A stretch of DNA of 64,000 nucleotides, from NCBI RefSeq assembly GCF_002300555.2, contig NZ_NTHN02000016.1, positions 31,214 to 95,213 on the forward strand, given 5' to 3'. This DNA comes from Alloyangia mangrovi (lineage in GTDB: Bacteria; Pseudomonadota; Alphaproteobacteria; Rhodobacterales; Rhodobacteraceae). The notes beneath the pieces were generated by a model, which made no database searches, was not told the origin of the DNA, and saw only the letters and a list, made by a program, of their open reading frames with translations. This document shows positions 39,339 to 47,615 of this stretch, piece after piece. A program made the translations under genes and the position numbers. Within the stretch, counting starts at the first letter, position 1. Every line of letters starts with the position of its first letter.

Positions 39339-39523
39339 GAAGTCCCCCCTGAAATTCGGTCGCGCGTCACAGGTGCCCAGTCACCAAAGGCGCTGATGTC
39401 CTTGCTTCTCCCGCGCGGGGAGTTGATGGGCGCCGACCATGATCCTCCCCTCTTCGCTCACTCAAACCGCCCGGCAGGTCCGTCGACCCACCGGGCAGCT
39501 TCAGTGTCGTTGCTGGACCCGCG

Positions 39524-40834
39524 TCAGAGCCCGGGCAACCAGAGCGCCAGCCCCGGGAACAGCACGAGGATCAGCACCAGCAGCAGCGAGCAGCCGATGA
39601 AGGGCATCGCCGACATGTAGATCTGGTGCATCGTCGTGCCCGGAGGCGCCACGCCCTTCATCACGAAGAGCAGCAGCCCGAAGGGCGGCGTGGTGAAGCT
39701 GATCTCGAGCCCGAGGAGCATGATCAGGCCGAACCAGATCGGATCGAAGCCCATCTGCGCCGCCAGCGGGAAGAAGATCGGCACGGTGAGCAGCATCATC
39801 GAGATCTGCTCCATGAACATCCCCAGCACCAGCAGCACGCCGAACATCACCGCCAGCATCGCCAGCGGCGCGAGATCGAAGCCGGTGGCCCAGGTGATCA
39901 GCCCACGCGAGCCGCCCGAGAAAGCAAGAAGCTGGCTGAACGTGGCCGAGCCGAAGACGATCAGATACGCCATCAGCGTCACCCGCAGCGCGCCCTTCAC
40001 CGACTTGATCATCGCGTCGAGCGTCAGGCAGCGGAAGATCACCGCGAGGATCAGCACACCGAGGGCACCGAATGCCGCGGCCTCGGAGGGGGTGAAGACC
40101 CCGGCCACCATGCCCCAGACCGAGAGCACCATCACCGACATCATCGGCAGGATGTCCTTGGCGATCAGCCGAAACTTTTCGCCGCCCGCCAGCGGTTCGA
40201 CATCGTAAGCAGGCGCGGCGTCGGGATCGATCTTGGTCTGCGCCCAGATCAGCACGATGTAGAGCCCCGCCAGGAGCACCCCGGGGATCACCCCGGCCAG
40301 CAGCAGCTGGCCCACGTCGATCTGCGCAAGCGTCGCCAGCAGCACCGCCAGCGCCGAGGGCGGGATGATGATCGCCAGCCCGCCTGTGCCGAGGATCGGC
40401 CCGATGGACATGTGCCGCTTGTAGCCGCGCTTGCTCATCTCGGGCACCATCAGGCTGCCAAGCAGCGCGGTCGAGCCCATCGACGAGCCCGACAGCGTCG
40501 AGAAGCCGGTGCCGCCGATCACCGTGACATAGGACAGGCGCCCCGGCACCCGGCCGAGCAGCCGGTCGATGGCGTTGAACATGCGCTCACCAAGCCCGGT
40601 GTAGAAGAAGATCTCGCCCATGAGCAGGAACAGCGGAATCGGCACCAGCGAGAAGCGCGTCAGCGCGCCGAAGCCGTTGTCCAGCAGTTGGCTGATGCCG
40701 TTCATCCCGCCCATGAAGACATAGGCGCCGACGATGTTAGAGGCGAGGAAGGCCAGCGCCACGGGCATGCCAAGGGCCATCAGCCCCATGATCGTGCCCA
40801 GAAGAAGGGCCATGGCCCAGTACCAGTCCATCAT
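39524..40834 (-). CDS. dctM: TRAP transporter large permease DctM-type
   Basis: 436-residue membrane protein with about 12 hydrophobic segments. Family landmarks are LTRFSLVPIPLFLLMGEI near the N-terminus, the SGSSMGSTALLG segment, and EISFTTPPFGLLLFVMKG near the C-terminus. It forms the sodium-coupled channel of a TRAP transporter. It overlaps the dctQ stop (ATGA), and dctP lies upstream on the same strand. It is the last gene of the gntR-leuCD-dctPQM arm, so its substrate is probably the starting compound of the catabolic cluster. Confidence 0.95.
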   Translation of the reverse strand: MMDWYWAMALLLGTIMGLMALGMPVALAFLASNIVGAYVFMGGMNGISQLLDNGFGALTRFSLVPIPLFLLMGEIFFYTGLGERMFNAIDRLLGRVPGRLSYVTVIGGTGFSTLSGSSMGSTALLGSLMVPEMSKRGYKRHMSIGPILGTGGLAIIIPPSALAVLLATLAQIDVGQLLLAGVIPGVLLAGLYIVLIWAQTKIDPDAAPAYDVEPLAGGEKFRLIAKDILPMMSVMVLSVWGMVAGVFTPSEAAAFGALGVLILAVIFRCLTLDAMIKSVKGALRVTLMAYLIVFGSATFSQLLAFSGGSRGLITWATGFDLAPLAMLAVMFGVLLVLGMFMEQISMMLLTVPIFFPLAAQMGFDPIWFGLIMLLGLEISFTTPPFGLLLFVMKGVAPPGTTMHQIYMSAMPFIGCSLLLVLILVLFPGLALWLPGL

Positions 40835-41337
40835 TCGTGGATCCCCGCCTGACCCGAGAGCAGCATCCGGGGCCCGAAGACGAACCGGCCGAATTCAAGC
40901 GCCATGACGCCGAAGCTGATCGGGAAGGCCAGCGTCAGCATCCATTTCGGCGTGTAGTAGGCGCGCACATCGAAGTCGTTGCGCGTGAAATTCTTGGCGA
41001 CAAGCTCGACGCCCTTCCAGGCCAGCACAACGCAGACCAGCACGCAGAGCACCGCCACGAGGCGGCTCACGACGCGCTGCCCGGCCGGTGAGAGCGAGGC
41101 GGTGAAGAGCTCGATGTGCACATGGCCCTTCTCGCGCACAAGCCAGGGCGCCCCGAGCATGGTCATGTAGAGCAGCCCGTATTCGAGCGAGGTGAAAAGC
41201 CAGGCGAAGGGCTGGAGGCCGAGGTTGCGCATGGTGACCGAGACGATGATCGAGACCATCATCCACAGCAGCAGCAGACCGGAGAGGATCGCCATGCCGG
41301 TCAGCACGTTGTCATAGGCCCGTGTCAGGGACTGCAT
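40831..41337 (-). CDS. dctQ: TRAP transporter small permease DctQ-type
   Basis: 168 residues with four membrane helices. The family signature is recognisable in the second to third helices: LLYMTMLGAPWLVREKGHVHIELF. It couples the binding protein to DctM. It is 59 bases downstream of dctP, with a strong hairpin between them, and overlaps dctM. Confidence 0.93.
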   Translation of the reverse strand: MQSLTRAYDNVLTGMAILSGLLLLWMMVSIIVSVTMRNLGLQPFAWLFTSLEYGLLYMTMLGAPWLVREKGHVHIELFTASLSPAGQRVVSRLVAVLCVLVCVVLAWKGVELVAKNFTRNDFDVRAYYTPKWMLTLAFPISFGVMALEFGRFVFGPRMLLSGQAGIHE

Positions 41338-41363
41338 CTTTCTTGCCTTTCAGGGGAGAAGGC

Positions 41364-41389
41364 GGCGCGGCCCGCACCGGGGCCGCGCC
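41364..41389 (-). promoter_or_regulatory. intercistronic hairpin between dctP and dctQ
   Basis: Perfect 10-bp stem GGCGCGGCCC (41364-41373) and GGGCCGCGCC (41380-41389). There is no U-tract on the minus strand, so it is more likely an mRNA stabiliser or partial attenuator that leaves the binding protein made in excess over the membrane subunits. Confidence 0.55.
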
Positions 41390-41396
41390 GGGGGCG

Positions 41397-42398
41397 TCAC
41401 TTGCTGTCGTCGTAGAAGAGCTCGACCAGCTTGTCGTAGTTTCCGGCGCCCGAGGGGTGTTCGCTCATCAGCTCCTGCATGCGCTCGAGCGTCTCGCCGC
41501 GGGCGGCGGCAAGATAGTCCTCTGCCGCCTTGCCCTCGAGGGTGACGACCTTCATGCCCTGTTCTTCCAGCGCGGCGAAATCCTCGTCGCGCTTGGCGCC
41601 GAGCGCGGCGGCGGAGTCGGCCTCATGGGCGATGGCGACCTCGGTGAGGATCTTGCGCGACTCTTCCGAGAGGCTTTCCCACTTGTCGAGGTTCACGATC
41701 ACCCCAAGGTCGGTCGAGAAGAAGCACGGCTCGATGCGGTAGTTGAGGAACTCGTTCCACTTCAGGTCGATGAGGCCGATCTGGGTCCAGCCGGTGGCAT
41801 CCACCACGCCGCGCTCGAGGCCGGAATAGACGTCGGTGGTCGGCAGGTCGATCACCTGCGCGCCGAGGTAGTCGCTGAAGAAGGCGTTGTAGACCGCGTT
41901 GCCGCGCAGTTTCAGGCCCGAGACGTCAAGGTTGCCCTCGGCGTCCAGCTTGGGCTCGTCGCGGGTCCAGAGGTTGTAGCAGACACCGGAATCGAACCAG
42001 CCGAGGTATTTCACGCCCATCTTTTCCTGGTGGATCTGATCGATGAGATCGATGCCACCGTTCTCGCGCGCCACCGGGGCGGCGATGTTCGAGGTCACCA
42101 GCGCGTCCTTCTCGGGCACGGTACCGGCGTAGAAGGAGCCCGGGGTGTAGACCATGTCCACCACGCCGTTGCGCACCGCATCGGGCTGCTGGAACATGCC
42201 GATGGCCTCGGGGCCGCCGCGCACGTCGATCTGCACCACACCCTTGCCCGCCTCGTTGACCTTGTCGACAAAGCTCAGGAAGCTCTTGGTGTAGATCAGC
42301 GTCTCGGGGAAGGCATGGACGGCGGACAGCCGGTCTTCGGCGAGCGCCGTTGTCGCCAGCAGCATCGCGGCTGCACTGACGAAGAAGGTGGTCTTCAT
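41397..42398 (-). CDS. dctP: TRAP transporter substrate-binding protein DctP-type
   Basis: 333-residue periplasmic binding protein. A signal peptide (FFVSAAAMLLATTALA, cut before EDRLSAVHAF) is followed by DctP-family segments: KVNEAGKGVVQIDVRGGPEAIG, VYSGLERGVVDATGWTQIG and the NLDKWESLSEESRKILTEVA region. It binds the ligand for the DctQM permease. The substrate is unknown; the cluster suggests an unsaturated or cyclic organic acid. Confidence 0.93.
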   Translation of the reverse strand: MKTTFFVSAAAMLLATTALAEDRLSAVHAFPETLIYTKSFLSFVDKVNEAGKGVVQIDVRGGPEAIGMFQQPDAVRNGVVDMVYTPGSFYAGTVPEKDALVTSNIAAPVARENGGIDLIDQIHQEKMGVKYLGWFDSGVCYNLWTRDEPKLDAEGNLDVSGLKLRGNAVYNAFFSDYLGAQVIDLPTTDVYSGLERGVVDATGWTQIGLIDLKWNEFLNYRIEPCFFSTDLGVIVNLDKWESLSEESRKILTEVAIAHEADSAAALGAKRDEDFAALEEQGMKVVTLEGKAAEDYLAAARGETLERMQELMSEHPSGAGNYDKLVELFYDDSK

Positions 42399-42453
42399 GA
42401 GGGTCTCTCCTTGTTGGGTGCCGGTCGCCCGGCGTTCTGATGCAGACCGGGCG

Positions 42454-43038
42454 TCAGCGTGACGGCCAGGTCCAGGCGTGGTCGGTCTTCCGTCTGTCGC
42501 GGAAGTTCCGGATTTCCCCCGCGTGGGCGCGGGTAAGATCGATGTCGTCCCAGCCGTTGATCAGCTTGGCCTGCGCCGTCTCGGTGAGTTCGAAGCTTTG
42601 CTCGCTCCCCGCCACGCTCAGGCGGCGGCTGGCAAGATCGATGCAGGCGGGAGCGGTGCCCATGCCGATGGCCGCGCGCAGCGCCGCCGCCTCGGGCGTG
42701 GCGATGGTCAAAAGCCCGTTGTTGACCGCGTTGCCGGCGAAGATGTCGGCAAAGCTCTCGGCCACGACCACGCGGATGCCGGCGTCGACCAGCGCGTAGA
42801 CCGCCGCCTCGCGCGAGGAGCCGCAGCCGAAGTTCGGCCCGGCGATCAGAACGCTGGCCTCCGGGTGCCGGCGCAGCGGAAACTCCGCGTCGCCCTCGCG
42901 CAGGTCGTGCAGCAGGAATCGGCCATAGCCCTCGGCCCGGCTGGCAGACATGAAGCGCGCCGGAATGAGCTGGTCGGTGTCCACGTCACGGCGGTCGAGC
43001 ACCACCGCCTGCCCCTCATGAATGCTCCAGCCTGCCAT
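42454..43038 (-). CDS. aconitase-family hydratase small subunit (LeuD-like)
   Basis: 194 residues. The swivel domain of the LeuCD/aconitase family is clear from GPNFGCGSSREAAVYAL and ESFADIFAGNAVNNG. With the large subunit it would add or remove water at a carbon-carbon double bond of a di- or tricarboxylate. Start ATG overlaps the stop of the large-subunit gene. Its position in a regulated catabolic cluster argues for a paralogue, such as 2,3-dimethylmalate dehydratase or citraconate hydratase, rather than leucine synthesis; leuA and leuB are absent. Confidence 0.88.
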   Translation of the reverse strand: MAGWSIHEGQAVVLDRRDVDTDQLIPARFMSASRAEGYGRFLLHDLREGDAEFPLRRHPEASVLIAGPNFGCGSSREAAVYALVDAGIRVVVAESFADIFAGNAVNNGLLTIATPEAAALRAAIGMGTAPACIDLASRRLSVAGSEQSFELTETAQAKLINGWDDIDLTRAHAGEIRNFRDRRKTDHAWTWPSR

Positions 43039-44429
43039 CAGCCCCGTCCCTCCAGCAGCGGCCGCACATCGGTGAGCGTGCCGGTGACGGCGGCAGCGGC
43101 GACCATCGCCGGGCTCATCAGGTGGGTGCGCGCGCCCTTGCCCTGACGGCCGCGGAAGTTGCGGTTGGTCGACGAGGCGCAGCGCTTGCCGGGGGCAACG
43201 AGATCGCCGTTCATGCCGACGCACATCGAGCAGCCGGAGGCGGTCCATTCCAGCCCCGCCTCGGTGAAGACCTTGTCCAGCCCCTCGGCTTCGGCCTGCC
43301 GCTTGACCAGCATCGAGCCGGGCGAGACGAGCCCGGGCACCTTGGCCTTGCGCCCGCGCAGCACTGCCGCGGCGGCGCGCAGATCGTCGATGCGCCCGTT
43401 GGTGCAAGAGCCAAGGAAGACCTGATCCACCGGCGTGCCTTCAAGCGGGCGACCCGGGGTCAGCCCCATGTAGTCCATCGCATCGCGCGCAGCCTCGGCC
43501 TGCGCGCCTTCGAGCCGCGCCGGGTCGGGCAGGCTGGCGCCGATGGGCAGCGCCTGATCGGGCGTGGTGCCCCAGGTGACGGTCGGAGCGACCTCGGCCA
43601 TGTCGAAGCTCACCTCGCGATCGAACACCGCATCGGCGTCGCTCTGCAGCGTCTGCCAATAGGCCGCGGCAGCGTCCCAGTCAGCCCCTTTTGGAGCCAT
43701 TGTCCGGCCCTTCACATAGGCCATCGTCACCGCGTCGGGGGCCACCATGCCGAAGCGCGCGCCGCCCTCGATGGAGAGGTTGCAGAGCGTCATCCGGCCT
43801 TCCATCGACAACGCCCGCACCGCGGATCCGGCGTATTCCACAGCGTGGCCGGCGGCCCCGCCGGTGCCCAGCTGCGAGATCCAGTGCAGCGCCATGTCCT
43901 TGGCGGCTACCGCAAGGCCCGCCGTGCCCTCGAAGCGGATACGCATGGCGCGGGGCCTCGCCTGCCAGATGGTCTGGGTGGCCAGCACATGCGCCACCTG
44001 CGTCGCGCCGATGCCGAAGCCGAGCGCCCCGAAAGCGCCATGGGTCGAGGTGTGGCTGTCGCCGCAGTTGATCAGCAGCCCGGGCAGGGTCAGACCCTGC
44101 TCGGGGCCGAGTACGTGCACGATGCCCTGCCGCGGGTCGTGCAGCCCGAAGAGCCGGATGCCGTGGCGGGCGCAATTGGACTCGAGCCGCTCGAGCATCA
44201 TCGCGACCTGCGGATCGTCGATCCGCGCGCGGTTGCGCGTCGGCGCGTAGTGATCGGCGACGCCGAAGGTCAGCCCCGGCTCTGCCACCTCGAGCCCGCG
44301 CTCGGCGAGCTTGGCAAAGGCATGGTGCGAGCCCTCGTGCACGAGGTGCCGGTCGACCCAGAGCAGCGACTGGCCGTGCTCGGCCCTGATCTCATGCGCC
44401 GCCCAGAGCTTGTCGAGAAGCGTTGCCAT
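43038..44429 (-). CDS. aconitase-family hydratase large subunit (LeuC-like)
   Basis: 463 residues, normal for LeuC. The three iron-sulfur Cys are present: one in FLGSCTNGRIDDL and two in ASGCSMCVGMN. The active-site segment GDSHTSTHGAFG and the early VHEGSHHAF are also as expected. It overlaps gntR upstream and the small-subunit gene downstream by the ATGA pattern, so the three are translated together. I leave the gene symbol open because the context is catabolic and the natural substrate is probably not isopropylmalate. Confidence 0.88.
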   Translation of the reverse strand: MATLLDKLWAAHEIRAEHGQSLLWVDRHLVHEGSHHAFAKLAERGLEVAEPGLTFGVADHYAPTRNRARIDDPQVAMMLERLESNCARHGIRLFGLHDPRQGIVHVLGPEQGLTLPGLLINCGDSHTSTHGAFGALGFGIGATQVAHVLATQTIWQARPRAMRIRFEGTAGLAVAAKDMALHWISQLGTGGAAGHAVEYAGSAVRALSMEGRMTLCNLSIEGGARFGMVAPDAVTMAYVKGRTMAPKGADWDAAAAYWQTLQSDADAVFDREVSFDMAEVAPTVTWGTTPDQALPIGASLPDPARLEGAQAEAARDAMDYMGLTPGRPLEGTPVDQVFLGSCTNGRIDDLRAAAAVLRGRKAKVPGLVSPGSMLVKRQAEAEGLDKVFTEAGLEWTASGCSMCVGMNGDLVAPGKRCASSTNRNFRGRQGKGARTHLMSPAMVAAAAVTGTLTDVRPLLEGRG

Positions 44430-45235
44430 CAGCCCTGACCCTCGGTGTCGCGGCGCGGCTGATCGACCACCGGCTCCCAGTGGCGCATTGCGCTTTCACC
44501 GACCCGCGAGAGCGACATTTCCAGCTCGAACCGGTCGGGCCGGTAGAGCGCCGCGAGGTATTCCACCGCGCGCCCGTCGCCATCCCGCACCACCCGGCGC
44601 AGCGACAGCAGCGCCGCGCCCACCGACACCCCCAGCGCCTCGGCCACGTCCGGCCCGGCCAGCGTCGCCCCGACCCGCTGCGAGGCGGAGGAGACCCGCA
44701 CGCCGGAGCGCTCGAGCAGCTGGTAGAGCGGCACGTTGGCCAGATCGGCCTCGGAGTAATTCGTCGCGATGTCCTCGGGCACATAGGTCGTCAGATGCGA
44801 GAACGGGGTCTCTCCCGCGAGGCGCACCCGCACCGCGCGCTGCACCCGGTTGCCCTCGCCCAGTTCCATCGCCTCGGCCACGTGGTCGGGCGCGGCACCG
44901 TAGGAGAACGAGAGCAGCCGGGCGCTGTGCTGACCCATCTTCACGATCTGCGGAATGAGCGTCGCCATGTCGGCGGCCATGGTCTGCGGCTGCACAGCCT
45001 CGCGCACCCGGGTGCCGCTGCCGGCGCGACGCTCGATCAGCCGATCTTCCTCGAGCGCGTCCAGCGCCCGGCGGATCGTCACCCGGCTGACGCCGTGCAT
45101 CTCGGCGAGCTTCTGTTCGCCCGCCAGAACCGAGCCCGCACCATGCACGCCCGAGAGTATGTCGTCGCGCAGCAGGAGGTAGACCCTGCGGGCCTTGCCT
45201 CCTTCCGGCAATGTCTGGCGATGCTGATCGGTCAT
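44429..45235 (-). CDS. GntR family regulator with UTRA domain (HutC subfamily)
   Basis: 268 residues. The N-terminal winged helix contains LAGEQKLAEMHGVSRVTIRRALDALEEDRLI followed by the wing RAGSGTRV. The C-terminal UTRA ligand domain contains PFSHLTTYVPEDIA and the YLAALYRPDRFELEM ending. It is the first gene of the minus arm and divergent from the tautomerase fusion, so it probably controls both arms and itself. The likely inducer is the transported substrate or an intermediate. Confidence 0.92.
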   Translation of the reverse strand: MTDQHRQTLPEGGKARRVYLLLRDDILSGVHGAGSVLAGEQKLAEMHGVSRVTIRRALDALEEDRLIERRAGSGTRVREAVQPQTMAADMATLIPQIVKMGQHSARLLSFSYGAAPDHVAEAMELGEGNRVQRAVRVRLAGETPFSHLTTYVPEDIATNYSEADLANVPLYQLLERSGVRVSSASQRVGATLAGPDVAEALGVSVGAALLSLRRVVRDGDGRAVEYLAALYRPDRFELEMSLSRVGESAMRHWEPVVDQPRRDTEGQG

Positions 45236-45311
45236 TTTCTTCTCCTTGAGACCCGACCCTACGCAATGATTTTACAAAATCAATAAATTTGTCTTTTCTG
45301 ATCGTCAAAAT

Positions 45312-45331
45312 CTGTATTACAAAAAATACAG
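45312..45331. promoter_or_regulatory. candidate GntR operator in the divergent promoter
   Basis: Perfect 7-bp inverted repeat, CTGTATT and AATACAG, around ACAAAA, 20 bp in total. It lies 20 bases before the start codon of the tautomerase fusion and about 77 bases from the gntR start. The surrounding 60 bases are unusually AT-rich. A looser dyad ACAAA-N9-TTTGT lies about 40 bases nearer gntR. Confidence 0.6.
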
Positions 45332-45351
45332 GTCAGTCAGGAGGCAGTCCC

Positions 45352-45921
45352 ATGCCGATCGTGCAGATGCACCTCATCCAAGGCTATGACGGCGACACGA
45401 AGCGCCGCCTCGGCGAAGCCGTCACCGACGCGATCGGCGCGGTGATCGCGGCTCCGCCAGAGGCGGTGACGGTGATGATCTCGGAACATGCGGGCGAGGA
45501 CTACATGCGCGGCCGGATGCACCGCAGCCCGGCCCCCGCCCTGCCCGACCCATGTGCCATCGTGCGCGCCTATCTCGCCGAGATGGAGGCCCGTGCGCTC
45601 GACGCCGCCCGCGCGCGCCTCGGCGAAGGGTTCACCATGCGCTTTCCCAGCGTCGCGCCGATGACCATGCTGGAAGAGCTGATCGACTGGTCTCGCCCGC
45701 GCTACCGCTTCGTGAAGAAGACCATCGAGGCTGTCGATCTGGCCCCCGCGCCCGGCACGGCCAGCGCCAACGCAATCGTCTACGTGACCGGCACATTGCA
45801 CGGCGAGTGGCCGGACGGCACGCCCTTCGAGGGCATCCGATTCATCGACCGCTTCGAGCTGACGGACGGTCTCATCACCCGACAGGACGTCTGGAACGAC
45901 ATCGCAGAGGAGCGCCCCTGA
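45352..45921 (+). CDS. 4-oxalocrotonate tautomerase domain fused to a SnoaL-like domain
   Basis: 189 residues in two parts. Residues 1-65 resemble a 4-oxalocrotonate tautomerase: MPIVQMHLIQGYDGDTKRRLGEAV places Pro2 as the catalytic N-terminal proline, and the Arg-rich YMRGRMHR lies where these small enzymes have substrate-binding residues. Residues about 80-189 look like an NTF2/SnoaL fold (RYRFVKKTIEAVDL, TGTLHGEWPDGTPFEGIRFIDRFEL, ITRQDVWNDIAE). I do not know this fusion as a described protein. GGAGG precedes the ATG, which I preferred over an upstream start in the operator. It is the first gene of the plus arm and touches hyuB. It may isomerise an enol or unsaturated acid and then act on the product. 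Confidence 0.8.
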   Translation: MPIVQMHLIQGYDGDTKRRLGEAVTDAIGAVIAAPPEAVTVMISEHAGEDYMRGRMHRSPAPALPDPCAIVRAYLAEMEARALDAARARLGEGFTMRFPSVAPMTMLEELIDWSRPRYRFVKKTIEAVDLAPAPGTASANAIVYVTGTLHGEWPDGTPFEGIRFIDRFELTDGLITRQDVWNDIAEERP

Positions 45922-47615
45922 TGCCCACCCCCGAAATAGATCCGATCACGCTGGCGGTGCTGGCCGGCCGGATGGAACAGATCGCCGACGAGATGGACGC
46001 GACGCTCTTCCGCTCGGCCTTCAACCCGATCATCGCCGAGGCGCATGACGCCAGCCACGGGATCTATCACGCGAGCACCGGCGACACGCTGGTGCAGGGC
46101 AAGTCGGGCCTGCCGATCTTCGTCGGCGTCATGTCCTTTGCGGTGAAGGCGGTGATCGACAAGTTCGGCGACAGCGCCGAGGACGGCGACATCTTCATCT
46201 TCAACGACGCCCATCTCGGCGGCACGCACCTCAACGACATGCGGGTGATCCGCCCCTATTACCACGAGGGCAAGCTGTTCTGCTGGCTGGCTTCGGTCGG
46301 CCATTGGCACGACCTCGGCGGCGGCGCCCCGGGCAATTACAACCCCGCCGCCAAGGATGCCTTCCAGGAGGCCTTCGTGCTGCCGCCGGTGCGGCTTGCG
46401 CGCCGAGGCGAGATCAACCAGGACGTCATCGACATCCTGATGCGCAACACCCGCCTGCCGCAATCAGCCGAGGGCGACCTCAACGGCCAGCTCGGCGCAC
46501 TGGATCTCGGCGTCAAACGCATGGGCGAGCTCTTGGGCGAATATGGCGGCGGCACCGTCGCGGCGGCGCTCGCGGCGCTGTCGGATCGGGCCGAGACGCT
46601 GATGCGCGCCGAGCTCGCCACCCTGCCCGACGGGCGCTGGGAGGCCGAGGACTTCCTCGACAACGACGGCATCACCGACACGGCGCTGCGCATCAAGGTG
46701 GCGCTGGAGATCAGGGGCGAGGAGATGGTGCTCGACTTCGCCGGCACCGCGCCGCGCTGCCAGGGCCCGGTGAACATCGCCCTGCCCACCGCCGTGGCGA
46801 CCGCCTACGTGGCGATCAAGCACATCTTCCCCGACGTGCCCGCCAACGCCGGCGTGATGCGCCCGATCGACGTACGCATCCCCGAGGGCTCGCTGCTGGC
46901 CGCCGAGTTCCCCGCCCCCGTGGGCGGCTATACCGAAACCATCATGCGGATGATCGACGTGATCTTCTCGGCCGCGGCGCAGGCCGCCCCGGACAGGGTG
47001 GTCGCCAATGCCTACGGCACGATCAACGCGCTGGCCATCGCCGGGCGGCGCTCGAACGGCAGCCCCTGGGTGATGTTCTCCTTCTACGGCGGCGGCCACG
47101 GCGGCTCGCCCGAGTCGGACGGGCTGAACCACGGCAATGCACCGATCTCGACCGCGACGATTCCGCCGATGGAGATCCTCGAGGCCGCCTACCCGGTGAT
47201 GTTCAAGCAATGGGCGCTGCGCCCCGACAGCGCCGGCCCCGGCCAGCATCGCGGCGGGCTCGGCGCGGTCTACGAAATCGAGGTGCTGGAAGAGAACGGC
47301 GCCGAGGTCTTCCTCTTCGGCGAGCGCGGGCGGTTCGCGCCCAAGGGCGTCGCCGGCGGCGGCGAGGCGGCGCTGAACCGCTTCGAATACGAGACCGCCG
47401 AGGGCTGGGCCAGCCCGCCGCTGGCGTCGAAGATGCGCGGCATCCAGCTGGCGCAGGGCCAGTCGGTGCGGCTCGAGACGCCCGGCGGCGGCGGCTACGG
47501 CGCCCCCGAGGAGCGCGCGCCCGAGAAGGTCGCGGGCGACGTGGCCAAGGGCTTCCTGAGCGAGGCCGAGGCCGACAGGATTTATGGAACCAAGTGGAAA
47601 GAGGTGCGGGCATGA
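45921..47615 (+). CDS. hydantoinase/oxoprolinase subunit B (HyuB)
   Basis: 564 residues. It matches the HyuB/N-methylhydantoinase-B family with the metal-site region IFNDAHLGGTHLNDM and the late GGHGGSPESDGLNHGN, FKQWALRPDSAGPGQHRGGLG. The A and B subunits together open cyclic amides such as hydantoins or 5-oxoproline using ATP; acetone carboxylase belongs to the same superfamily. It starts on the last base of the previous stop and overlaps hyuA (ATGA). Confidence 0.92.
   Translation: MPTPEIDPITLAVLAGRMEQIADEMDATLFRSAFNPIIAEAHDASHGIYHASTGDTLVQGKSGLPIFVGVMSFAVKAVIDKFGDSAEDGDIFIFNDAHLGGTHLNDMRVIRPYYHEGKLFCWLASVGHWHDLGGGAPGNYNPAAKDAFQEAFVLPPVRLARRGEINQDVIDILMRNTRLPQSAEGDLNGQLGALDLGVKRMGELLGEYGGGTVAAALAALSDRAETLMRAELATLPDGRWEAEDFLDNDGITDTALRIKVALEIRGEEMVLDFAGTAPRCQGPVNIALPTAVATAYVAIKHIFPDVPANAGVMRPIDVRIPEGSLLAAEFPAPVGGYTETIMRMIDVIFSAAAQAAPDRVVANAYGTINALAIAGRRSNGSPWVMFSFYGGGHGGSPESDGLNHGNAPISTATIPPMEILEAAYPVMFKQWALRPDSAGPGQHRGGLGAVYEIEVLEENGAEVFLFGERGRFAPKGVAGGGEAALNRFEYETAEGWASPPLASKMRGIQLAQGQSVRLETPGGGGYGAPEERAPEKVAGDVAKGFLSEAEADRIYGTKWKEVRA

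Noticed and set aside
46304..47611. An upstream extension of hyuA through hyuB in another frame
   Set aside because: The extension has no HyuA similarity. The ATG at 47612 overlapping the hyuB stop gives the canonical N-terminal GVDVGGTFTD segment.
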